This document shows, one piece after another, positions 24,301 to 36,287 of a DNA stretch of 64,000 nucleotides (the stretch's first letter is position 1; each line of letters opens with the position of its first letter). The position numbers and the translations under genes are program-made. The stretch is from Vanrija pseudolonga (Eukaryota; Basidiomycota; Tremellomycetes; Trichosporonales; Trichosporonaceae). The DNA lies in contig NC_085852.1 in NCBI RefSeq assembly GCF_020906515.1, forward strand, positions 1,116,001 through 1,180,000, in the 5' to 3' direction. The notes under the pieces were generated by a model. The model saw nothing but the letters and a program-made list of their open reading frames with translations, did not search any database and had not been told where the DNA came from.

Positions 24301-27300
24301 CTGAGACATGGGGAGCGATAAACGAGCCGAATGCAAGCTCCAAGTACTCCTTGCGGTGGGTCGGCGGGAGAGTCGACAGCCAGCTGTCCTCGTCCTTGGC
24401 GGAGTCAACAAGGGGAGTGAGGAGCGGAAGGGAGCCATAGAGCCTCGAGACGTTGATGACCCGCGCAAGAGAAGACAGAAGCGAGCGGCGAGGAGCGTCC
24501 GACCTCCATGCGAGAATGTGCGACATGAGCCAGTCGACGACGTCACGACGCTGCGTAACCTCCTTCTTGTCCTTCTTCTGCGAGTCGAGCACGGAGGCGT
24601 GGACCGAAGCGAGGCGGCCAGCGTCGATGACCATGTCGTCGAGAGCCTTGGTAATCGCCTCGAGGTACTTGGTAAGGTCGGAAGGCTTAAGGAGCTGCAC
24701 AAGGTCGGAACGCGAGCCGTAGATAGCGTCGAGACCATAGATGTCGGCACCGCCCGACTGGGGCGTGGCAGCAATGGCACGGAGGAGGGCAGCAGTGGCC
24801 TCGCGAACGGGCTTGGCCGAGTCCTGGAGCGCGACGAGGGCGGCAGGGATAACCACCTGGAAGTCGGTGGCCTTGGTAGTGCCAGTGTAGGCCTTGACAA
24901 AGGCCGTGGCGTGGCGGAGCGCAGCCACACGGAGCGAGGACTCGACCTGACCTGTCCAAACCGACGCGAGGAAGATCAAGGCGTCCTCGCCAAGCTGGGA
25001 CAGAACAGCCTGAAGAAGATGACGCGAAACAGCAGCCGAGAGGTTGGCACTGTTGGCCCAGCGGTAGAGCGAGTGCGTGATGACGCGGGACTGAGCCTCG
25101 GCAGACTCTTCGGCCACATCGTTGAGCCAGTTGGTCTGGGCCTCGGCAGGCTCCTTGAGGGCAATGGCCGAAGTAAGAAGGGCGAGGTACGCGCGCTGCT
25201 GGGTCTTGGCAACCGCGGGCTTGCTGACAACAACCTTGAGGAGGTCGGCAGCGAGAGGAGCTTCGACCTGCTCAATGTCACGCATCTGCTTTCCGGCCAG
25301 GTGCGACTGGAGAGCAGTAAGAGAGCGGGCCGCCACAACGTGCTGGTAGCCGCTGGCGGACGTGACGAGCTCGGCAAGAGTGAGCGAAGCCAAAAGGCGA
25401 GCTGCAGGAAGGGCCGCCGACAGGTTGGCAATCAGGGCGTCAACGTGGGCGCCAATGTCGCCGCTAGAGGCGATAGCACGAGTGAGCGACTTGATGAGAT
25501 CCTGGTTGAACTTGACCAGCTCATCCCTGGAAGCCTTGATGGCCACACCGCTCTGGACGCGGTCCAGAAGACGGGAGGCCTTGACAACTGAGGTCCACTG
25601 CTCGGGGCCAAAGGCACGGCGCTCTTCGGTAGCAAGGAGGTTGGGGAGCAGAAGCTTCTCAAACACCTTGTTCTTGGTGTCCGAGTGAGCAGGGATGTAC
25701 GAGGCGGCAAGGAAGCCGAGGTGGAGCCCTAGAGCCTCGCGCACCGGCTTGGAAGCGACGAACGCGGGAGTGACAGTCTCGATGTAGTCGACGCCGTTGA
25801 GGAGGGCGAGGAGAAGGTCGGGCTCGGCGTAGAGCGCAGTGAGAACCGCGACATCCGTGTCGCGAATGCGAGCAAGGATAGCCGTCTGAGCTGAACGAAG
25901 CGTCTCGTCCGCAGAGGCACCGAGGAGCTCGGCAGCGTTGGAAGTGTTGAGACCGGCGGCTTCTGCCACGGCGTACATCTCCTTGACACCGCTGACACGG
26001 CTAGCGACGTCAGCGGAGTGGACGTCGATGAAAGCGCTCTCCGCAGACGTCCACTGCACGAGGGTAGGGTCGACCGGAGCGCTGGCCGAAGCCTCGATAA
26101 CGGCAGCGTCAGTGAGGTTGGGGTGACGCTGGCGGAGAGTGCTGAGGAGTGGCCGGGCAATGGAGTGGACCTCGGCCGGGGTCTCGAGGAGCTTGGCGAC
26201 GACGAGCTCAACAACCGGGGTCGCGAGGGTAGGGTAGTCCACGAGCTTGGTGAGGGTCTCCTGCGAGAGAGTAACATCCTCGACGAGAGCACCGACCAGG
26301 GCCTTGGTAGCCTCGACAAAGCTGTACTTGTCGATGGCCGCGACAAGGAGGTCGCCGATCTGGGGAATCTTGGCGAGGCGCTCAGCGGCGTCCTCGCCGA
26401 GACCGCCCTCCCAGCCCTTGCGCTGGTCGAGGATAACGAGGAGGGTGAGGAGGCGCTGGGAGGGGTTGGCACCCGAGTTAGGGGTCAGGAGCGACTCGAC
26501 GATGGCCAGGAACGCGGGGTCCGACAGGTGGACTGTCCTGGTAAGGAGGACGAGAGGGGGGTAGATGGCGGCGTTGACCTCGGCGCCGGCGTGCGGGATG
26601 GACAGGAGGGTGACAAACGTCTCGACAAGGACCTTGACCACGCCCTCTGAGATACGACCGTTCGATGAGCGCGTGCGCTCCAGGAGATCGACGAGGGTAG
26701 CGGTCCAGAACGCAAGGAGAGCACGGTGAACCGTCTGCTCGGTCACGGCCGTCTTGACTGACTCGGCGACATCCGTGAGGAGGCGGAGGGACGGGTCGCG
26801 GGCCGACGAGACGGCCGTGGTAATGTACTCGCGCGGCACCTGCTGTGCGGCCTTGACGAGCGGAGCAAACGGCGCAGAGTACGGCGACGAGGTGGGAAGG
26901 GAGAGGATGGCGAGGACGCGCGCAAAGTTGGGCGAGTCGTGGTAGGGGAGGAAGGCCTGCAACAGGACCTCGGCGTTGAACTCGTGGACACTGCAGCGTT
27001 AGCGTATCCACCACCACTACTCCTTCTCCGACACCACCGTACTCACCGGAATCGCCTCACAAGCCACTCGATGCACTTGCCGCCGGCCATGATGCCGACC
27101 CACTTGCCAAGTCGGCGGATACAGCGGCCGAGGGTGATGTCGAGCTTTTCGTTCTCCTCCTTGTTGAGCATCATGCGATCGGTGCGCTTGGCGGCCTCGG
27201 AGAAGAGCTCGCGCTCAAACTCCTCGATCTCGGGGTCGAGGTGCAGCAGCTCGTCGAAGCCCGACTGGGCGAGCGCGAAGACGGCATCGAGGTCCTGCGC

Positions 27301-27420
27301 CTCGGCGACTTTTGGCGGGAAGAGGTACGACTTGGACGACGGCTGACCGTACCGCGATGTCAGGCGCGAAGCGTCCACCGACGCAATATTTTGCAGCTGG
27401 CTCGCGAGGGACGACGGCAT
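21371..27420 (-). CDS. UTP10: U3 snoRNP / SSU processome protein Utp10 (HEATR1)
   Basis: Giant HEAT-repeat scaffold of the t-Utp subcomplex, needed for rDNA transcription and 18S rRNA processing in the nucleolus. Two exons, 27420-27047 and 26990-21371, give 1,997 aa, near the family size. The N-terminus ([13 protein letters not shown], then [20 protein letters not shown]) matches the Utp10 N-terminal domain, and helical repeats run to the end. The C-terminal BP28CT-like region includes [20 protein letters not shown] and a final HEAT block. The second exon is 5.6 kb, exceptional for this intron-rich region. It is divergent from PKR1 across 240 bases. Confidence 0.93.
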
Positions 27421-27660
27421 GGTGCCGAGAGTGTCCTTTTGTGCCGGCGTGGTGTTGTTTGAAGCAAAAGAGCCTCCATCTCGCGGCTCGATCTTGGGTC
27501 CAAGAATCGCAACTCTCAACTTTTGTTAGGCCATCACGTGGTGCGGAGGTGGTTGCCATCTCCGTTTATTGACGCTGACGGATCTCGACCTGCGTCTGGC
27601 TGGGCTGGCTGAAATGTCTGTGCCCAGGTTAGTATCCCCCTTCGTCGCTCAAACTCCACA
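27421..27660. promoter_or_regulatory. divergent UTP10 / PKR1 promoter
   Basis: 240 bases shared by two start codons, with a CACGTG E-box at 27535-27540 near the middle. Confidence 0.55.
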
Positions 27661-28170
27661 ATGGTCACGACAAACTCGCCGTCGCCGTCGCCCGAGCCCA
27701 TCGAGAAGCGTGAGGACGGTGTTGCCGCTGCGCCGGAGGCCGCCTGCGCCGGCATCAACCTCGACGACCTGGGTTTCGTCGGTCTGCTGGCCAAGTCCAT
27801 CTGGGAGGTGAGTTGGCGGACCCCGCGTAGCTGACGTTCAAGCCTGGAGTCAACTCGGCACTGGTCATCGGTGAGCTCCCAAGCCGCTGCATAGCTGACC
27901 CCAGCCATGAACATCTCCTTCTTCCTCCTCATCCTCTGCCTCACGTTCACCGCCTACGTCTCCAACTGGAACAAGCATGTGCTCTTCCTCCTCTTCACCA
28001 GCACCCTTCTCTGGTTCGCCATGGTCTGGTACGTCGCAAAATGCGCTGCACCTCTGACACGCAGGTTCGTCATGGAGATGACTCGTGTCAAGAACAACCC
28101 CGAAAACGCTCCTCCCTCCGACCCTCTGCTCGCGGCCCCTGGGGCTGACGAGACCCGCAAGGACAGATGA
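27661..28170 (+). CDS. PKR1: V-ATPase assembly factor Pkr1
   Basis: Small ER membrane protein that helps assemble the V0 sector of the vacuolar ATPase. Exons 27661-27807, 27843-27870, 27905-28028, 28065-28170 give 134 aa. The signature region reads KSIWEPGVNSALVIAMNISF, which matches yeast Pkr1's WESVFEPGTSPQLIIATHVSF. Two hydrophobic helices follow, then MVWFVMEMTRVK. The tail is charged, as in yeast. Exon 2 is only 28 nt, and the three introns are about 35, 34 and 36 nt. The stop lies 45 bases from the convergent LIN1 stop. Confidence 0.93.
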
Positions 28171-28215
28171 TCGTGTCATGCGACGTGGCATCTGTGGCTC
28201 TACCAGCCGAATGAT

Positions 28216-29599
28216 CTATGCACCGATGATATCGCCCCACGATCCCCATGGCTGGTCCCCCTCGTCCGGCTTGACCACCCGCAACTCAATGTTCTCGCAG
28301 TTCGGTCCGAAGAATCCGGTGGCTTTCCAGCCTCGTAGCTGCATGATTGGGAATGGGCCTGGATCAGGTCAGCCAGGCCGGATTCTGGGACTTACCAAAC
28401 ACCTCGCGTTCAACAGGGCGCTGCGCCTCAGGTAGCGTGCGCACATAGTTGAGCGAGAATCTGTACTGAAGTTGCCGGTTGTCTGGTGGTGGGCGCGGCG
28501 CGGTAGGGGCTGCTTCCGCACTCGGCTGCTCCCTCGGCAGCATGCGCTGGATAGCCTCACGCGATAACGAGTACACGTCCAGGTTGCTGATGGCGGAGAG
28601 GGACGACACAATGTTGGAGAGGTTGGTGAACGGGTTGGCCGTATGTGTTGGGTCGCTGCAATTGTCAACAGATGCTCTCAGCCGCATCACCCACCTTGAA
28701 TTCTCAGCCATCAACGCCTTGCGTTCCTTTTGTCGCTCGGCCCAGCTCTTCTTCGGGCCAGCCGCCTCCTTCTTCTTGGCCGTCTCAACGTCCTTTCCGA
28801 GACGTTGCAGGGCTTCAAGCACAGTCTCTCCACGCTCCATGAGGTCGACAGCCTGGCGAAGGAGGGCGTGTTCCTTCTCCTCGGTATCCGCCGCTCCCTC
28901 GATGTCCGCCTCCCGTTGCTCCCTCTCACGCTCGACACGTTCCCGCTCGCGATGCGCCCTGCGCGCCTTCTTGATGGCGTCCTTGTTGGCGTCGTCGAGC
29001 CAGTTGTCATGCTTGTCGTGAGGGTCCTTGTCGTTCTCGATGTACGTCTCGCCGTCGGCAGTGAAACGGCCCTCCTGCATCTCGTTCTTCATGTTGAACG
29101 GGGTGATATCGACGCCCATGTCGCCGTCCAGTCCAGCTTTCTTCTTAGCCTCATCGATATCGCTATCCGAGTCGCCGTCGTCGTCGTTGCTGTTACGGCG
29201 CCCAAACTCTTGCCCCTCGATCTCGTTGAGGTCCATAAACTCCTTCTCCTTCGCCTTGCCCTTGCCTTTGCCCTTGTCGTCTTCGGCGGGCTCATCGGCA
29301 AACATGTCGACATCGTCGTCCTCGTCGTCCTTGGCGCCTGGTCGTCGGCTCGGTACAACGCTCTCGCCCTCCTCGTTGGACGAGTCTGAACCGTAGCCAT
29401 CCTGGTCGCGGAGCGCACGCTTCTCCCGTGACTTGGCCTTGCGATTGGACTCGGTAATGTCGGCGTCCAAGAATTGGTCCTCGTCATCCAGCTCGGCAGA
29501 TGACCTAGTCGTCGACGGGCCGGCTGCGGGAGGTGGAGAGGCGAAGCGGGTTCGCTTAGGGGCACCCGACGGTGCTCCTCCCGAGCGTTTTACTGGCAT
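28216..29599 (-). CDS. LIN1: Lin1/CD2BP2-like GYF-domain protein (U5 snRNP associated)
   Basis: Splicing-associated protein of the CD2BP2/U5-52K family. Exons 29599-28695, 28655-28396, 28358-28216 give 435 aa. The N-terminal two-thirds is acidic and charged, with the family patches GVDITPFNMKNEMQEGRFTA-like, GETYIENDKDPHDKHDNWLD-like and GETVLEALQRLGK. The C-terminal GYF-type domain contains LQYRFSLNY, then GPFPIMQLRGW, then GFFGPNCENIELR. GPF, W and G-F-F correspond to the Pro-rich ligand pocket. An insertion between the first strand and GPF is longer than usual. Assigned to Lin1 by the combined acidic region and GYF fold. Confidence 0.85.
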
Positions 29600-29790
29600 G
29601 GTGTGGTGGTTGGAGAGAATGCAGGTGGCAAGATTGTCGCTGCCCAGCTTTGTTGTTCGTGAAGTCTCAGCGGCAACAGCTGCACGGGATCAAATCGGCG
29701 GCTCGCAATCCAGCTATGACGACAAGCCGCTGCACTGGCATGTAGTGTCCATTAGAATACAAATGCATTGGGTTGAAGGCTCTCTAACAT

Positions 29791-30341
29791 CTACAGCTGC
29801 ACTCCTCGAGGGTAACGCTGGTGAACGGTGAGCTGCGAGGGGTGTTAGCAAGTAGCAAGGGCAGAGCGGGCGCGCCGCAGCGATGAGACGCGACAGGTCA
29901 CTCGGGGTGTTCGGCAACGGCCTGAGAACCTGCGATGGCTCCCAGTCTACTCTGAACACAGTTGCAAGGAGAACGACTTCGAGTAATATCAATCCCGATA
30001 CCTACCTGTAGGCCACAGAACACGACAAAGGCGGCATAGACAAAGGCGGCGGTGTAGCACACCTTGGCGACAAAGTCTGGGTTCTTGGGGTCGGCGGTCG
30101 ACTCGGTGAGGGCGGCTGCGTGACGCGCATAGAAGGATCCGAAAGCTGCGACGTGTTGGGATACGATGCCAACTCGTAGTGGGCAGGTTACTCACCAAAG
30201 AGGATAATGAAGCCAAAGACGGAGAGGACCGTGCAGCAGCCAGCTGATGGGAGTTAGCCTGCGTTTCGGGGGGCAGCTGAGCCCGGATCGCATACACTCA
30301 CCCAAAGGCGCTGAGACGAGTGGCCTGATGTTGAGGACCAT
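29791..30341 (-). CDS. V-ATPase V0 subunit f (YPR170W-B family)
   Basis: Tiny membrane subunit of the V0 proton channel, seen in yeast cryo-EM structures. Exons 30341-30302, 30243-30196, 30145-30006, 29832-29791 give 89 aa, against 85 in yeast. Alignment is strong end to end: RPLVSAPLGAGCCTVLSVFG against RPVVSTGKAWCCTVLSAFG, then FVYAAFVVFCGLQ against LVYLVFFVFCGFQ, then a short basic tail. Two transmembrane helices are visible. An upstream in-frame ATG at 30413 would add 24 residues; the inner start was chosen by family length and its better (A at -3) context. No single exon exceeds 140 nt, so simple gene finders may miss it. Confidence 0.92.
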
Positions 30342-30600
30342 GTTGCGAGTGTCGACGACGAGGTTGAGGGCGATACGGCAACAACGCACGAGTTCGAGGT
30401 CGATACTGTCCATCCACTCAAGATGAGCAGCGAGGACAGCCAAGGGCAACCACAGTGATAAGCCACGTGACTGACCTTTGTTATTTTCCACGTATTTTTT
30501 CCCCGCACTTGGTCAAGATTTCTGAGATTTGAGACGACATGAGCCACAGGCCATCACAGTTCTGTATTGTGGTCTACTGTCCCACAACCTTACACAAACC
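30342..30600. promoter_or_regulatory. divergent subunit f / MAK21 promoter
   Basis: 259 bases with CACGTG at 30464-30469 in the context GCCACGTGAC. Confidence 0.5.
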
Positions 30601-33600
30601 ATGGGTAAGGGCAAGCCTTCGACAAGCTCCCACAAGGGCGCATCCAAGGGGTCAAAGCCGTCTGGCAAGCCGGCGGCCCCCAAATCAAAAGGCGGCAAGA
30701 TCAGCGACGAGCTCCGCCAGGCCGTCAAGGACCTCGGCGGTGACGAGGAAGACATTGCGCTCATCGCCGGCGTCGACAATGACGACGAGGCGGACGACGT
30801 TCCCGCCACCAAGGGAGGCGCCAAGGCCGACGAGGTGAGTAGCCGAGTGTGTAGTCGAGCTTGAAGCTGACTCTCATGCAGAAGTCTCTCAAGGCGGCCC
30901 TCGGCGACTTCATGAAGGGCCTCGACTTCGCGGCCGCTGGCGCTGAGCAGCCCGACCTTGACGAGGAGGAGGAAGAGGAGGAGGAGAGTGATGAGGAGGA
31001 TGATGAAGAGGACGAGGACGAGGAGGACGAGGAAGATGAGGAGGACGACGAAGAGGAAGACGACGAGGAGGAGGACGACGAAGAGGAAGACGACGAGGAG
31101 GTGGACGAGGACGATGAGGACGATGAGGACGAGGAGGACGAGGACGAGGAGGAAGCCGTGCCGGAGAAGAAGGCTGCCCCCGCTAAGCCGACCCCTGCGG
31201 CCCTTCTCCAGCCCACCGACCCAGACCCCAAGAGCGGAAACGTGAGTCGCGCCCTAGCCACACCAGCTGACAATCCAGCGCGTCCCCGCGATCCCCAACT
31301 GGGCCAGCCTGGTCCCCGAGCTCGCCGCCCCCTCCAAGCCGCTGGGCAAGGTCGCCCCTCACATTCTCAACAACCTCCGCCAGCGCGCCGAGCGCCTGCT
31401 CGAGAACCTCCCCGCTCCTCAGCGTGGCGGCTCGGCCGCCGACGCCAAGTTCGTCTCGGAGATCCTGTCGGCCGGTACGCACCAGGACAAGCTGTCCGCC
31501 CTTGTGCTTCTTGTGCGCGAGAGCCCCGTCCACGCCGTTAAAGAGATTGAGAAGCTGCGTGCTATGGCTGGCTGGCGTGATGGTGCTCCTGGTGGTGGCG
31601 GTGGCCGTGACGAGCGTATGGCCACTGTCCGTGCCTTGGCAGACTGGTGGGTCACTGGTGGCGGCAAGGAGGCTGGCAAGCTCCGGTGAGTACTGTTGTT
31701 GCGGTGAGGAGGGCGGTGCTGACAGAGAACAGATACTTCGGCGACCAGCCTCTGCTCGCTCACCCCGATATCACCGACCGCCACCTCCTGGTCTACGCGT
31801 TCGAGGACTTCCTCAAGAAGTGGTTCTTCAACATTCTCCAGATCATCGAGGCCTTGACCCATGACACGCTCCCCTACATCCGCACCAAGGCCATGGACAT
31901 TGTCTTCCGCCTGCTCGCCGGCAATGCTGAGCAGGAGCAGAACTTGCTGCGCCTCGGCGTCAACAAGCTCGGTGACAACGACCGTTCTGTGGCCTCCAAG
32001 GCCAGCCACCACATCCTCCAGCTCCTCCAGGTCCACCCCGCCATGAAGGCCGTGGTCGCTCGTGAGGTTTCGGCTATCGTTCTCAAGACTCAGATGACCG
32101 GCGCTGCTGGCTCGGCCAACTCGGGTGCCCACATGCGCTTCGACGCCGAGGAGAAGAAGCCCGCCGCGGCCGTCGAGAAGGGAACGGCCAACCACGGACG
32201 CTACTACGGCCTCATCACCCTCAACCAGATGACCCTGACATCAAAGGACCGCGACGTCGCTGGACGCCTGGTCGAGGTCTACTTCGAGGTCTTCCGTGAG
32301 CTCCTCGGCGAGGAACAGAAGAAGGGCGAGGAGGCTGCCAACGTTGGTGACGAGACGCTCGACCAGGAGCAGCTCGAGAAGACTACCGGCAAGGTTGAGA
32401 AGTGGCGCGGTCGCCGCAAGGGTGCCAAGCCCAAGGGTGGCCACAAGGCTGCTCTTGAGAAGGAGGAACTTGTCGAGGCTGCCGAGGCCAAGCTTGTCGC
32501 CGCCGTCCTCACCGGTGTCAATCGTGCCCTTCCCTTCGCCAAGATCGACGACGACATGTTTGCCAAGTACCTCGAGACACTGTTCAAGGTCTGCCACACT
32601 GGCACTTTCAACACCTCGATCCAGGCCCTGCAACTCATCTTCCAGATCTGCCAGTCCCGCCAGGCTGTCACCGACCGCTACTACCGCACTCTCTACGACT
32701 CGCTGTTCGACCCTCGCCTGTTGGTCTCGTCCAAGCAGGCCATGTACCTCAACCTGCTCTTCAAGTCACTCAAGGTCGACAACAGCCTTCCCCGCGTCAT
32801 GTCTTTTGTCAAGCGTCTGCTCCAGATGCTCGGCCTCCACCAGCCTCCCTTCATCTGCGGTGCGCTCTACCTTCTTGGCGAGCTCTTTGAGACCACCCCG
32901 GGTCTCCGCCGTATGTTGATCGAGCCTGAGGACGATGGTGAGGAGCACTTTGTCGATGCGCCAGAGGATGGCTCGGCTGCCAAGCCCAAGGCTGAGAGCT
33001 CGACTGCTGCCGCCGTCGGCAACCAGTACGACGGCAAGAAGCGTGACCCTCTGTTCGCCCACGCCGACACTTCTTGCCTCTGGGAGCTGATGCCCCTTGT
33101 CAACCACTTCCACCCCTCCGTCTCCCTCCAGGCTTCGCAGCTGCTCATGGGTCAGCCCGTAACCGGCTCGCCCGACATCTCCCTCAACACCCTCATCTCC
33201 TTCCTCGACAAGTTTGTCTACCGTAACCCCAAGAAGACGCTGCAGGCCAAGGGTGCCAGTGTCATGCAGCCCGCCGCTGCTCTTGACCGCACCGGCATGG
33301 TCACTCGCACTCGTGGTCCCCGTACCGGCGAGGACGGCTTTGTCAACTCGGAGGCCTTCTGGCGCAAGAAGGTCGAGGACGTTCCTGTCGACCAGCTCTT
33401 CTTCCACAAGTTCTTCTCGACCAAGCTGGCCAGGAAGGAGGCTTTGGGCAAGAAGAAGGGCAAGGCCGAGGACGCCGACGAGATGGACTTCTCAGACGAC
33501 GAGGACATCGATGTCGACGACGAGGAGGAGGAGGCCTCTGAGGCTGCTTCCGACGCCGAGGAGGAGGCCGAGGGAGGCGACGATGACTCTGAGAGCGACC

Positions 33601-34118
33601 CCGAGGAGGCTGAGATCTGGAAGGCCATGAAGGCCTCCATGCCCAAGGCCGGCGAGGACTTGGGTATTAGCGACGACAGTGATGAGGACGACGAGGACAT
33701 CGACGTTGACTACTCGGACGACGACGAGGAAGAGGAGGGAGGCGATGATGACGACGAGGATGAGGAGGAGGATGACGACGAGGACGAGGAAGAAGAGGAC
33801 GACGAGGACGACGAGCCCCTGCCATCATCCAAGAAGGGCAAGGGCAAGGCGGCCGAGTCTGATTCTGACTCTGACGACGAGCCGTTCCCCGACTTTGACG
33901 AGGACGACGACGACCTCATCCCCGAAGCCGAGATGGATGTGGTCCTCGGCGGCTCGGACGACGAGCCCGAAGAGGAGGAGGACGAAGAGGCTGGCGCCAA
34001 GCGCAAGCGCCGCGAGGAGCGCAAGGAGCGTCGCAAGAAGCGTAAGGAGATGCCCGTGTTTGGCAGCTACGAAGACTACGCGGCGCTTATCGAGGCCGAC
34101 GACGACGAGAACCTTTAG
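30601..34118 (+). CDS. MAK21: Ribosome biogenesis protein Mak21/Noc1 (CEBPZ)
   Basis: 60S pre-ribosome factor that acts with Noc2 in nucleolar maturation and export. Exons 30601-30834, 30882-31241, 31279-31685, 31733-34118 give 1,128 aa. The CBF/Mak21 core is recognisable from YFGDQPLLAHPDITDRHLLV through LLQVHPAMKAVVAREV to KKTLQAKGASVMQPAAALDR and the family's VPVDQLFFHKFF. Two very acidic tracts flank the core: Asp/Glu repeats encoded at about 30957-31155 and 33480-34000. A basic C-terminus (AKRKRREERKERRKKRKE) suggests a nucleolar signal. Identity is sure; the acidic repeats may vary in length between strains. Confidence 0.94.
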
Positions 34119-34317
34119 AGTTCGTGTAGTGACCACAGTGACCACAGCATTAGATATTGGGCCCATCATGCATCTGTATTTGTGTGTGTCGTGTGAGTCT
34201 GTGTGAGTCGTTGTGCCCCCCGTGCCCCCCTCGCCCCTGCTAGATCATGCGATGCCATGCGCGTACACTGTACGGAAAAGAAGGTGAGGTCTACTTACAC
34301 TGTAGGGTATATGGATA

Positions 34318-36287
34318 TTACAATTCCGTCTTGACGCCGTCGACACCAATGGCCTGCCGGATGGCGTTCAAGACGTTGGCGACGGGGCCAGTCTGGAGGG
34401 AGCGCACGCAGAACTCTACGCAGCCGCGGCAACTCCTCCGGATGGCCTCGAGGACCGAGAGGATAGTGGCGAAGATTGCGCTCGGGGAGAGGTAGTAGGA
34501 CAGGGACGAGCGCTCGGCTGCGCGCCGCGCCTCCTCGTCCTCTGCGTGGCGCTTGCGCGCGGCCTCGGCTTCCGCGGCTTGCGTCGCGGCGTAGATCTGG
34601 CGGAAGTCCTCAACAGACGACAGCGACTCGGAGATGCGGTGCAGCGTGTTGAAGAGCGCGACGACTTCGGAGCGCTGCAGGAGGTCGGGGTTGCGCTTGG
34701 GGCTAAGTGGTGGTCAGCTGTGTCATGTTCCTTCTGCACCACACTACTCACTCAAGCGCCTTGTCGTCGAGAGCAAAGAGAATCTTGAGCGCGGTACCAA
34801 TGCCCGACACCTGGAGCTTGCCCCAGAGACGGCACTTGTCGCAGCCGACACAGTCCATGATGCGCGACACGTTGCGGAAGTGGGTCTTGAACTGCTCCTT
34901 GAGGATAGGCGCATCAGGGCCCTGGAAGAAGGCGGCCTCGTCGAAGCCGCTGGCGACGTCGGAGCGCTCAGCGATGGACAGGACGTCGTCGAGCAGGCTG
35001 CGGGTGGCCCTGTCGCCCGCGGCGGTGGAGCACGATTCCTTGGCGAGCATCGCGCGCGGGGTGACGCCGACGTCGTACGCGCGGAAGTAGGGCGCTGCGC
35101 GCGCGATAGCACGCAGGACAAGCACGGCGTTGAAGTACACGTTGGACAGGCGCTCGGGGTGCGTCGCGAGGCGGTTGACAAAGCACTGGAGGTTGGGCTT
35201 CCACTCGCCCGTCGTGGTGTCGAGGTACTCTGCGCAGATGTGGATCGAGATGGAGGCGTGCAGGCCCGAAATGACGCGGTAGTAGAGCTTCTTCTCCTCG
35301 CACGTCTCGGCCGACGCCGACTTGACCATCTCGGTACCCCACCCCTCGGAGAGCTTGGAGAAGCCCCAGCCATTGTCGTTGGGCGTGCTGACTCCGCCCG
35401 CGCCGACCACGGCAGACGCGAGCACCTCCTTGGGGCCCTTGCCCCCGCGCCCGGCGAGGCTCGACGCAAAGCCCGCCTCGGAGAGCCCGAAGCAGTTCTC
35501 CTTGTAGATTGCCCGCCAGACCTGGTGCGACGAGTCTCCAGCGTAGCCTGTAAACCGCTCCGGGTTGAGCGCGAGGTCAATGTACTGTCCGTCGGGGGTC
35601 GAGTCGTCCTCGATGAAGCAGAAGTCGTCGTCGCGGAAGTAGCAGCTCGACGGGCCGTCCTGGCGGTGTCAGCACGGCGCAGACGCGGCCAACACGCCGG
35701 ACTTACCTCAGCAGACGACACGGTGACAGCGCTCAGCGCCTTTGCTCTCCACTTCTCCGGGATCTCAGACTACGCGTCAGTGCTGTCCCCTTCACGCGTG
35801 ACCCACCTCCTCCGTCTCCTCCACCGAGCACGCGCGGTTCATGCAGAATCCATTCTCCTGCCAGAACGGACACTCGCGGAACAGGTCGACCTTGTAGTAT
35901 CGGAAGAAGGGGTGCTCCACCAGCTCGTGGATCTTGGGGAAGAGCTCGGTGTTGACCTGCTCGATGGTCTCGTACGCGCACGACGTGTGCTCGATCGGGC
36001 CGGAGGGCTGGGCGGGGTGTCAGCGGCGAAGGAAGGTAAGCCGGCGGCCTATCGCGCCAGCGAACGTGCTGCTGACGCGACGACGACGCGCACAGGCCGT
36101 CGGCGTCGCCGAGCACGCCGAACGCGCAGGCCGACGCGTGCTGCTGACTCACGCTACAATACCCCTCTGCCTTGCCTTCGAGCACGTTGCGCGCGACCTT
36201 TGAATCAGGCCGTGATGGGTCTAGAATGCCGGCCACCGCGCCGCCGAGCAGCGGGAGGGACGAGACGAGGCCGCTGAAGCTGACCAT
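34318..36287 (-). CDS. ERO1: ER oxidoreductin Ero1
   Basis: FAD-dependent thiol oxidase that reoxidises protein disulfide isomerase in the ER lumen. Exons 36287-36153, 36007-35807, 35769-35707, 35659-34752, 34702-34318 give 563 aa. The N-terminus is hydrophobic, as in a signal peptide. The shuttle pair is C100-x4-C105 in GFCMNRACSV. The active-site triad CVGCDKC is at residues 403-409, followed by RLWGKLQVSGIGTALKILFA. FAD-binding landmarks such as YKENCFGLSE and HASISIHICAEY are present. The C-terminal extension after the helical core carries CRGCVEFC. The intron after the signal region (about 145 nt) is longer than the rest. Confidence 0.96.

Noticed and set aside
24308-25591. 427-codon plus-strand frame opposite UTP10
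   Set aside because: Antisense shadow caused by codon bias of the HEAT-repeat gene; no family resemblance and no promoter context.
30957-31155. Trinucleotide-like GAGGAC/GACGAG array as a microsatellite
   Set aside because: It encodes the acidic Asp/Glu tract of Mak21 in frame, a normal feature of this family.
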